A DNA stretch of 53,631 nucleotides, taken from the NCBI GenBank assembly GCA_016933215.1, contig JAFGBH010000043.1, positions 1-53,631 on the forward strand. Reading direction: 5' to 3'. A program made the translations under genes and the position numbers. Source of the DNA: Deltaproteobacteria bacterium (GTDB lineage: Bacteria > Desulfobacterota > Syntrophia > Syntrophales > UBA2210). The notes under the pieces are model-generated. The model was not told the origin of the DNA and did no database searches. It worked only from the letters and a program-made list of their open reading frames with translations. Below, one piece after another: positions 8,232 to 14,617 of the stretch. How positions within the stretch are numbered: position 1 is the stretch's first letter; each line of letters opens with the position of its first letter.

Positions 8232-9530
8232 CTATCCCTTGAGAGACGCGAAGGCGTCATCCATTATCGCGAGTCCCCTGTCAAGCTGTTCGTCGGTGAT
8301 CACCAGCGGCATGAGGCAGCGAATCACGTTGCCGAAGGGACCACAGGAGAGAAGAATCATCCCATGCTCATAGGCGAATTTCACAATCGCCCCGGCCGAC
8401 TCACTATCCGGTTCCTTCGTGACACGATCCTTGACCAGTTCCATGCCAATCATGGGACCCTTTCCGCGCACATCGCCGATTACCTCATATTTCTTCTGCA
8501 TCTCTTCAAAGGCCGCCCACAGTTTCTTACCGAGGGCCTCGCTCTTCTCAAGCATGTTCTCCTCTTCGAATATATCCAGGACCGCATTTGCCGCAGCGCA
8601 GGCAACTGCATTACCACCATAGGTTCCGCCGATTCCACCCGGATGAACCGAATCCATGATCTCCTCTCTGCCGACAACGGCACTCAAGGGCATACCGGCG
8701 GCAAGGCTCTTCGCCGTGGTTATCATGTCAGGCACGACTCCCCAGTGCTCGATTGCAAAGAGTTTATTGCCAGTCCTTCCCATACCGGCCTGGATCTCGT
8801 CGGAGACAAAGAGTATCTCGTTATCCTTACAGATCTTGGCAAGTTTCGGGAAATATTCCGGCGGCGGTGTAATAAAACCACCCTCACCGAGAACGGGTTC
8901 CGCAATCAGGGCCGCCGTTGTCTCCGGAGGGGTCTCTATGAACTTTTCCTTCAGATAATCGGCACAGGCGATATTACATTTCGGGTACTCGAGACCGAAG
9001 GGGCACCGATAGCAGTAAGCACAGGGCATACGATAAATCTCCGAAGCAAAGGGACCAAACCCTAATTTGTACGGTTTGACCTTGCTTGTCATTGTCATGG
9101 TCAGGAGCGTTCTGCCGTGAAAGGCATGCTGAAAGACGATGATTCCGGTCTTTTTGGTATAGTATCGCGATATCTTGACGGCGTTCTCAACGGCCTCGGC
9201 CCCGGCATTGACAAAAAATGCCTTCTTTGCAAAATTACCGGGGGTAAGGGCACAGAGCCTTTCCGCCAGCTTCACGGCCGGTTCATAGGGTACCACCATA
9301 AAACAGGTGTGGGTAAACTTCTCTGCCTGCTCCTTAATAGCAGCCACCACTTTGGGGTGGGAATGACCTACATTCATCACGCCGATACCACCGGCAAAAT
9401 CTATATATTCCCTTCCATCGACATCGGTGAGCATCGCTCCCTTACCCGATTCGATGAAGGATGGCTTGCCACCGGCAAAGGATTTCGCCAGAAACTGTGA
9501 TCGAAGTTCGCTCAATGATTCATTACTCAT
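8232..9530 (-). CDS. gabT: 4-aminobutyrate aminotransferase (class III, PLP)
   Basis: Class III PLP aminotransferase, 432 residues, transferring the GABA amino group to 2-oxoglutarate to give succinate semialdehyde and glutamate. Visible: FAGGIGVMNVGHSHPKV, the NAGAEAVENAVK phosphate-binding turn, FHGRT, the PLP-ring Asp in FVSDEIQAGMGRTG and the Schiff-base Lys274 in TTAKSLAAGMPLSAV. A Cys-rich insert at 170-189 (five Cys: 170, 173, 176, 185, 189) occurs in some GabT-like enzymes of anaerobes. The start has a GAGGAGG site 8 bases upstream. Acetylornithine or other omega-amino acid aminotransferases are alternatives, but the neighbouring 4-hydroxybutyrate genes strongly favour GABA. Confidence 0.9.
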   Translation of the reverse strand: MSNESLSELRSQFLAKSFAGGKPSFIESGKGAMLTDVDGREYIDFAGGIGVMNVGHSHPKVVAAIKEQAEKFTHTCFMVVPYEPAVKLAERLCALTPGNFAKKAFFVNAGAEAVENAVKISRYYTKKTGIIVFQHAFHGRTLLTMTMTSKVKPYKLGFGPFASEIYRMPCAYCYRCPFGLEYPKCNIACADYLKEKFIETPPETTAALIAEPVLGEGGFITPPPEYFPKLAKICKDNEILFVSDEIQAGMGRTGNKLFAIEHWGVVPDMITTAKSLAAGMPLSAVVGREEIMDSVHPGGIGGTYGGNAVACAAANAVLDIFEEENMLEKSEALGKKLWAAFEEMQKKYEVIGDVRGKGPMIGMELVKDRVTKEPDSESAGAIVKFAYEHGMILLSCGPFGNVIRCLMPLVITDEQLDRGLAIMDDAFASLKG

Positions 9531-9579
9531 TCGTTTATCCTCCTCAATAGTAAATCAGTGTTTCACATGTTATTACATT

Positions 9580-9597
9580 CACCGGACAAGACCGGTG
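9580..9597 (-). other. Short hairpin between the 4-hydroxybutyrate dehydrogenase gene and gabT
   Basis: CACCGG (9580-9585) pairs with CCGGTG (9592-9597) around a six-base loop in the 95-base gap. It is one of a series of hairpins, one in most of the wider gaps of this operon. No T-run follows, so it is not a clear terminator. Confidence 0.45.
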
Positions 9598-9625
9598 GCC
9601 TATTTCATTGTGTAAAGATCTTTCG

Positions 9626-10777
9626 TTACAGCGCCGCCGTGTAAATGGCCTTTGCGTCTTCATAGTTCAGCGTTCTCGGGTTATTCGCCAGGAGTCTCGT
9701 TACCTTCATCACTCCCTCGGCGAGCATCGGAACATCTTTCTCCTTGACACCGAAATCGGCCAAGTGCCTCGGCACCCTGATATCGTCGGCCAGACGATCA
9801 ATCGCCGCTATAACACGATCGACTATCTGCAAATCATCAAGGCCCTCTGTCGGGATACCGAAGGGTTTGGCAAGGGCCGCAAACTTCGGAAGATTCCCGA
9901 GCACATTGTAGCGGATCACGTGGGGGAGCATCAGTGTATTTGCCACACCATGCGGTATGTGGAACTCGGCACCGATTGGATAGGCAAAAGCATGAACCGC
10001 CGTCACACCAGCATTGGCAAAACCGATGCCTGCCAGAAGTGCACCTTCCATCATGGCGCTGCGCGCCTCGATATTATCCCCCTTGGCATAGGCGATACGC
10101 AGATTGTTATAGATAAGCTTTATGGCCCTGATATTGAACATATCGGTAAGACCCGTCGCGTTTATGGAGGTATAGGCCTCGACCGCGTGGATGAGAGCGT
10201 CCATTCCGGTTGCCGCCGTTACATGAGGCGGAAGGCCGATCGTCATCTCCGCATCCAGGATACCCATAGAGGGATACATATGAGGACTGACCACACCCTT
10301 TTTCAGCTTTTCACCTTCGTCGGAAAGAATGGCGATGGGTGTGACTTCACTTCCCGTGCCGGCCGTTGTGGGCACCATAATGGTGGGCAAACCCGGGTTT
10401 GGTATCAGGTCGATCCCGAAATACTCAGAAATGGGGCCTTCGTTCGTCATCATAATCGCCGTTGTTTTCGTTATATCGATGGGGCTCCCGCCACCCAGAC
10501 CGATAAGGAGTTCCGCTTTCTCTTTCTCAACCATGGCAACACAGTCCGCCACAATTTCATAGCGCGGATCCGGTTCAACTCCGTCAAATATGGCAAACGC
10601 AATTCCCGCCTCTGTAAGAGAGGTTTCAACCGGTCCGGTTAGACCTGCACCGATGACACCCTTATCGGTGACGATCAGGACCTTGGCAATTCCTCTTTTT
10701 TTGACCTCACCACCTATTGTTTTGATAGCTCCGGGACCCATAATGATCTTGGGCGTGGTACTGAAAACTTGTGCCAT
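9626..10777 (-). CDS. Iron-type alcohol dehydrogenase, probable 4-hydroxybutyrate dehydrogenase
   Basis: Group III (Fe-ADH) NAD(P)-dependent dehydrogenase, 383 residues. The coenzyme-binding GLGGGSPIDITKTTAI, the family motif TAGTGSEVTPIAI and the metal-site region GVTAVHAFAYPIGAEFHIPHGVAN (Fe-ligand His residues) are present. In context it would reduce succinate semialdehyde from GabT to 4-hydroxybutyrate, the substrate of the adjacent CoA-transferase. Fe-ADHs in the GABA and succinate fermenters Clostridium kluyveri and C. aminobutyricum do this. It starts after a GGAGGAG site. The fold alone could equally fit another short-chain alcohol or lactaldehyde dehydrogenase; the assignment rests on context. 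Confidence 0.82.
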   Translation of the reverse strand: MAQVFSTTPKIIMGPGAIKTIGGEVKKRGIAKVLIVTDKGVIGAGLTGPVETSLTEAGIAFAIFDGVEPDPRYEIVADCVAMVEKEKAELLIGLGGGSPIDITKTTAIMMTNEGPISEYFGIDLIPNPGLPTIMVPTTAGTGSEVTPIAILSDEGEKLKKGVVSPHMYPSMGILDAEMTIGLPPHVTAATGMDALIHAVEAYTSINATGLTDMFNIRAIKLIYNNLRIAYAKGDNIEARSAMMEGALLAGIGFANAGVTAVHAFAYPIGAEFHIPHGVANTLMLPHVIRYNVLGNLPKFAALAKPFGIPTEGLDDLQIVDRVIAAIDRLADDIRVPRHLADFGVKEKDVPMLAEGVMKVTRLLANNPRTLNYEDAKAIYTAAL

Positions 10778-10852
10778 TTTTTACTCCTCCTCTCATCTTC
10801 GTAAGACGCACCTCCGAACGGCGTCGTTCCACGATAAAAAATTATTACTGAG

Positions 10853-10889
10853 GTGTCCTCGAGGCATACAAACTATGTCTCAAGGACAC
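10853..10889 (-). other. Long hairpin between 4-hydroxybutyrate CoA-transferase and dehydrogenase genes
   Basis: GTGTCCT (10853-10859) pairs with AGGACAC (10883-10889), continuing after one mismatch through eight more pairs (one G-U) to a CAAAC loop. It fills the 158-base gap and has no following T-run. It is more like a processing or stability element than a terminator. Confidence 0.55.
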
Positions 10890-10935
10890 TCACTCATAGA
10901 AAGGGTGCATTACAGAGGTAGCCTCGGTAATCTTT

Positions 10936-12231
10936 CTATTGGTTATATATCCTTGCAAAATCCTTTTTCAGGTCTGCCCTGAAATCGGGATGTGCGATAT
11001 TTATCAATTCCTTTGCGCGCTGCGGTACCGATTTTCCCCGCAGATCGGCGATTCCGTATTCGGTCACCACGAAGTGAATATCCGTGCGTGTCGTCGTTAC
11101 AATCGCACCTTCGTCAAGACAGGGAACGATTCTGGAGAGTGTCCCCTTTGCCGCTGTTGAGTGGAAGGCAAGGATCGAACGTCCTCCCTTCGACCAGGCT
11201 GCACCTCGGATAAAGTCGGCCTGGCCGCCTGTACCGCTGAACTGTTTATGACCGATTGACTCGGAACAGGCCTGACCCGTCAGGTCGATCTGCAGCGTGG
11301 AATTAACCGAAACCATCTTGTCGTTTCTGGCGATAATGGCCGGGTTGTTCGTGTAATCGACGGTGAACATCTCCACGATCGGATTATTATGGACGAAGCG
11401 GTACAACTTCTCCGTGCCCATAAAGAAGGTGGCAACCATCTTGTTGGTATGAAAGTTTTTCCGCCCGCAGGTGATCACACCTTCGTTCACCAGATCGACC
11501 ACCCCGTCGGAAAACATCTCCGTGTGGATACCCAGATCCTTCTTGTCTTTGAGAAAACCGAGAATCGAATCGGGAACAGCACCAATCCCGAGCTGCAGGC
11601 AGGCACCGTCTTCTATCAGTTCGGCAGAGTATCCGCCTATCTTCTCGTCAGTTTCCGAAATCTTAGGGGGATTCAGAACGATCGGTTTCGAATCGCACTC
11701 GATAATATGATCGATCTTGGAAACATGGATGAAGGCGTCTCCCAGAGTCCTCGGCATGTGCGGTGTCACCTCGGCGATAACGATCTTTGAACTCTCCGCC
11801 GCCGGTTTTGTATAGTCCACCGATATGCCGAATGAACAGTACCCATGTTCGTCCGGCGTGGACACCATACAGAGGGTTACGTCAACGGGAAGAATCTTCT
11901 CCGTAAACAGGCGCGGAATCTGGCTGAAATGGCTTGCCGTAAAACACGCCCTCCCCTCATGAATGGCCTTTCTGCTTGTGCCACCGGCAAAGAGAGAATT
12001 GTGGACAAAATGGGCTGAGTTTTCGGGAAGACAATACTCTGAGGGTCCCATTGCAACCATATGAACTATTTCAACATTTTCATAGGCATCTTTATTTTCA
12101 ACCATAGCCTTCAGGACAACCTCAGGTGATCCAGAGGCATGCCCCACGACAACCCTGTCTCCTGATTTTATATGCGTAACTGCTTTTTGTGCGGTAGTTA
12201 GTCTCTCTTTATATAGTTCTTCCCATTGCAT
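10936..12231 (-). CDS. abfT: 4-hydroxybutyrate CoA-transferase
   Basis: Family I CoA-transferase of the acetyl-CoA hydrolase/Cat2 type, 431 residues. It exchanges CoA from acetyl-CoA (or butyryl-CoA) to 4-hydroxybutyrate in the cytoplasm. The catalytic glutamate falls at residue 238 in GIHTEMFSDGVVDL, the same number as the active-site Glu238 known in Clostridium aminobutyricum AbfT. Other family marks are GIGAVPDSILGFL, QIDLTGQACSES, FSGTGGQADFIRGA and VTEYGIADLRGKS. The start lies 7 bases past the stop of the small CGGC gene, with the GGAGG ribosome site overlapping that gene's last codons. Acetyl-CoA hydrolase or butyrate CoA-transferase are alternatives; the dehydratase next door supports 4-hydroxybutyrate. 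Confidence 0.92.
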   Translation of the reverse strand: MQWEELYKERLTTAQKAVTHIKSGDRVVVGHASGSPEVVLKAMVENKDAYENVEIVHMVAMGPSEYCLPENSAHFVHNSLFAGGTSRKAIHEGRACFTASHFSQIPRLFTEKILPVDVTLCMVSTPDEHGYCSFGISVDYTKPAAESSKIVIAEVTPHMPRTLGDAFIHVSKIDHIIECDSKPIVLNPPKISETDEKIGGYSAELIEDGACLQLGIGAVPDSILGFLKDKKDLGIHTEMFSDGVVDLVNEGVITCGRKNFHTNKMVATFFMGTEKLYRFVHNNPIVEMFTVDYTNNPAIIARNDKMVSVNSTLQIDLTGQACSESIGHKQFSGTGGQADFIRGAAWSKGGRSILAFHSTAAKGTLSRIVPCLDEGAIVTTTRTDIHFVVTEYGIADLRGKSVPQRAKELINIAHPDFRADLKKDFARIYNQ

Positions 12232-12238
12232 CTAATTA

Positions 12239-12505
12239 CTAACCTCCTTGTCTCTTTTTTACTTCATCGATAAAGGTCTCGGCCTCTTCTCTGCTCTTTA
12301 TGAAACGTATGGGACGGTTACCAAAGGGTTCAATATCGACACAGGCGGTTTTGCATCCAGTCACTACCAACACCATGTCAACATCTTCGCCGTCGGGAGA
12401 CACGAATTCAATCGTGTCCCCCACACGTCTTTTGATCTCTTCAACAGTTTTCACCCGATCATACTGGGCCCTGCAGCCGCCACAGTATTTCAGCCCTACC
12501 TTCAG
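12239..12505 (-). CDS. Small CGGC-motif protein of unknown function, probable CTG start
   Basis: I do not recognise a named family. A GTG start at 12452-12454 would give 71 residues. The open frame continues upstream with conserved-looking sequence KVGLKYCGGCRAQYDRVKTVEE, giving 88 residues if translation begins at a CTG at 12503-12505. That CTG overlaps the abfD stop TGA as CTGA, the same geometry as an ATGA coupled start, and GGGAG lies 10 bases upstream. No ATG, GTG or TTG exists between the last in-frame stop and the CGGC motif. Cys residues: two in CGGC, then VTGCKTACVD, four in all, suggesting a metal or redox site. It is flanked by abfD and abfT, so it probably serves the 4-hydroxybutyrate pathway. 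Confidence 0.75.
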   Translation of the reverse strand: MKVGLKYCGGCRAQYDRVKTVEEIKRRVGDTIEFVSPDGEDVDMVLVVTGCKTACVDIEPFGNRPIRFIKSREEAETFIDEVKKRQGG

Positions 12506-13971
12506 CTGAGGTGATCTCCCTTCTCGATCCCGCAGAGTTCTTTCGCGATCTGCTTCTTCTCATTCATGTTAATCAAACGGGTAATCATGATCCGCTGGGC
12601 CTGGGGAGAACCGGCACCATGCATGGATTCCGTCAGATACCCGACTGCCGCCGTACCGAGCGTGATGTTTTCGATCAGCCTCAAGATACGCATACGATAC
12701 TCGGTCGGAATGTCTTCCTTCGTCTTATAGTATTTCTCCAGCCACTTGCCTATCTCGGGAGATTTGAAATCGGCCTCTGAAGGGAGTGTCACCATCAGGC
12801 CGCCGGCGATATCCTGGGCCAGTCTGGCAATCTGATAGGGAAAGCGGGTTACATTGTGCTTGTGAATGTTGGCAAGCAGGACATCAACAAGATAGGTCCC
12901 GCATGGTTCTTTGTGACCCTCGGAGGCACAGGCGATACATCCGCAATAGAGCGTCTCATTAAGATGATTCATCTCAACGATTTTATCCTTTACATGCGAT
13001 GCCCTCTCGGCTCCGTTGTACTCGGCAATTGTCTGGGATGCACCGATCAGAACGTCTCCCACACCAACTTTACAGGCATAACTCTGTCGATGATAGGCCG
13101 CGAAATTTTCCACGAGCTGAGTCGAAAACTCGTATTCCTTGTACATGAAAATACGCTCCCAGGGGACAAAGACATGATCAAAGACACAAAGTGCCTCGTG
13201 ACCACCGTAGTGCATGTTTCCCCTGTCAATAGTCATCCCTTCGCTCTTCCTGGTATCGCAGGACTGACGCCCTATTATGTAGGTGATGCCTTCCGTGTCA
13301 CTCGGCAGTGCAAAGGATATTGCGTAATCCTTATCCTCTTCCCTCATCGTTATGGTGGGCATTATGATAATCTCATGGGAATTGACGGCACCTGTCTGAT
13401 GGGCCTTGGAACCGCATACCACGATGCCATCGGGTTTCTCCTCCACAACGTGCATGAACATGTCGGGATCGGGCTGTTTGTGCGGTGGAAGGGACCTGTC
13501 ACCCTTGGTATCTGTCATGGCGCCGTCACAAGTAAGATCGTTCTCCTGAACATATTCGAGATATTTGAGAAAACGTTTGTTGTATTCGGTCCCGTGTTTG
13601 GCATCGATATCGAAGGTGGTAATGGAAAGGGCATTCAATGCATCCATTCCCACACATCTCTGGAAACAGCAGCCCGTTTTGGCTCCCAAAAGCCGACCCA
13701 TCTTGCTCTTTTTCAGCAAATCATCCCTGCTCTGGTGAATATTGCAGAAACGGTTGACCTTTTTCCCGGTGATGTGGGAGGTTGCCGTCATCAGGTCTTC
13801 ATATTCAGGTCTATGGGCGAGTTCATACGTTGCCGCAACGGCATTCATCGAGGGACGAATGATCGGATCGTCGACGGGGTTTTCCACCTTCTTTCCGAAC
13901 ATGTACACCTGTAAATTAAGCTTCCTTAAGCTTTCCTCATATTCCTTTGCATTCATTAATTTACTCATCAT
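12502..13971 (-). CDS. abfD: 4-hydroxybutyryl-CoA dehydratase / vinylacetyl-CoA isomerase
   Basis: FAD and [4Fe-4S] enzyme of the 4-hydroxyphenylacetate hydroxylase fold, 489 residues. It dehydrates 4-hydroxybutyryl-CoA to crotonyl-CoA through a radical mechanism and is oxygen-sensitive. The cluster ligands are recognisable: Cys102 and Cys106 in CCFQRCVGMD and His294 and Cys300 in YHRQSYACKVG, matching Cys99, Cys103, His292 and Cys299 of C. aminobutyricum. The His-Cys spacing is six here rather than seven. Other marks: AMTDTKGDRS, GSKAHQTGAVNSHE, TRFPYQIARLAQDIAGG, ESMHGAGSPQAQR. AAAGGAG precedes two adjacent ATGs (13971 or 13968). It is the first gene after the sigma-54 promoter. A paralogous HpaB-family member acting on a related CoA ester is the alternative. 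Confidence 0.92.
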   Translation of the reverse strand: MMSKLMNAKEYEESLRKLNLQVYMFGKKVENPVDDPIIRPSMNAVAATYELAHRPEYEDLMTATSHITGKKVNRFCNIHQSRDDLLKKSKMGRLLGAKTGCCFQRCVGMDALNALSITTFDIDAKHGTEYNKRFLKYLEYVQENDLTCDGAMTDTKGDRSLPPHKQPDPDMFMHVVEEKPDGIVVCGSKAHQTGAVNSHEIIIMPTITMREEDKDYAISFALPSDTEGITYIIGRQSCDTRKSEGMTIDRGNMHYGGHEALCVFDHVFVPWERIFMYKEYEFSTQLVENFAAYHRQSYACKVGVGDVLIGASQTIAEYNGAERASHVKDKIVEMNHLNETLYCGCIACASEGHKEPCGTYLVDVLLANIHKHNVTRFPYQIARLAQDIAGGLMVTLPSEADFKSPEIGKWLEKYYKTKEDIPTEYRMRILRLIENITLGTAAVGYLTESMHGAGSPQAQRIMITRLINMNEKKQIAKELCGIEKGDHLS

Positions 13972-14060
13972 GAATCTCCTTTAAAAAATAGTTCACGTTG
14001 TGCGTTTATTACAATCCGGGCCATGCTGCGCGCCGGCACATATTGACAAACGCCCGTTAA

Positions 14061-14078
14061 CCAGCAACTTCCATGCCA
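14061..14078 (-). promoter_or_regulatory. Sigma-54 (-24/-12) promoter of the GABA operon
   Basis: Read on the minus strand: TGGCAT, five bases, TTGCTG. GG and GC are separated by exactly ten bases, as in the TGGCAC-N5-TTGCW consensus. It is about 90 bases upstream of abfD and faces it. A sigma-54 activator gene is the next gene upstream. Expected transcript start is near 14050. Confidence 0.85.
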
Positions 14079-14186
14079 GACACATTTCGAGTCCCTTGTA
14101 ATATGAAAGGCACTTCAATAACAGGGCGTTACATAATATTATTGCCCGTAAGGTACAAGACAGGGACTCAAATTGTCCCCACCGAA

Positions 14187-14204
14187 TGATGCATATCTGC
14201 ATCA
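14187..14204. promoter_or_regulatory. Palindrome, probable activator site 1
   Basis: Perfect 7+4+7 inverted repeat TGATGCA-TATC-TGCATCA. It is about 110 bases upstream of the -24 element, a typical distance for an enhancer-binding protein site. Its arms are identical to those of the palindrome at 14367-14384, exactly 180 bp away. Confidence 0.8.
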
Positions 14205-14267
14205 ATCGCAATACCGAATATTTTTATGCTACTGAATTATATATCAGATAATGAATTTTACACAAAA

Positions 14268-14285
14268 AAATGCGATCATGCATCA
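14268..14285. promoter_or_regulatory. Degenerate palindrome, possible weak activator site
   Basis: The right arm TGCATCA at 14279-14285 is perfect; the left arm AAATGCG keeps only the central ATGC. It lies between the two perfect sites. Confidence 0.4.
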
Positions 14286-14366
14286 CCCACATAATCTACC
14301 ACACCATAAGCAATACAACTTTCTGATTTTATTGATATTAAAGCATAAAACAGGGGTCGCTGGCTC

Positions 14367-14384
14367 TGATGCATTATTGCATCA
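14367..14384. promoter_or_regulatory. Palindrome, probable activator site 2
   Basis: Perfect inverted repeat TGATGCA-TTAT-TGCATCA, the same arms as at 14187-14204 with a different 4-base spacer. A further weak match (ATATGCC-ATAA-TGCATTA) is at 14445-14462. Confidence 0.8.
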
Positions 14385-14617
14385 GCTGCTTGGAGGGGGG
14401 CTGAGACAGTCGGCGGTTCTCATTTTGCGTCATATTGGCACACCATATGCCATAATGCATTACAAGGCTTATACTTTGATATTACTGCTATTGTCAATTT
14501 CTCATTCATACGGATGTGCCAGTTAGGCATAGATGAAGTTACGATCACCGAAGCGTGTTCCCCGTGAGATCGCGACGACCGGAGGCTGGTTTCGATTGTA
14601 CGGGTTCACTCTTCAGT

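Noticed and set aside
9608-10642. 344-codon plus-strand frame opposite the dehydrogenase gene
   Set aside because: Shadow; the opposing Fe-ADH frame has coenzyme and metal motifs.
12856-13914. Long plus-strand frame of 352 codons opposite abfD
   Set aside because: Shadow of abfD. The abfD frame carries the CCFQRC and YHRQSY motifs; the other strand does not resemble any protein.
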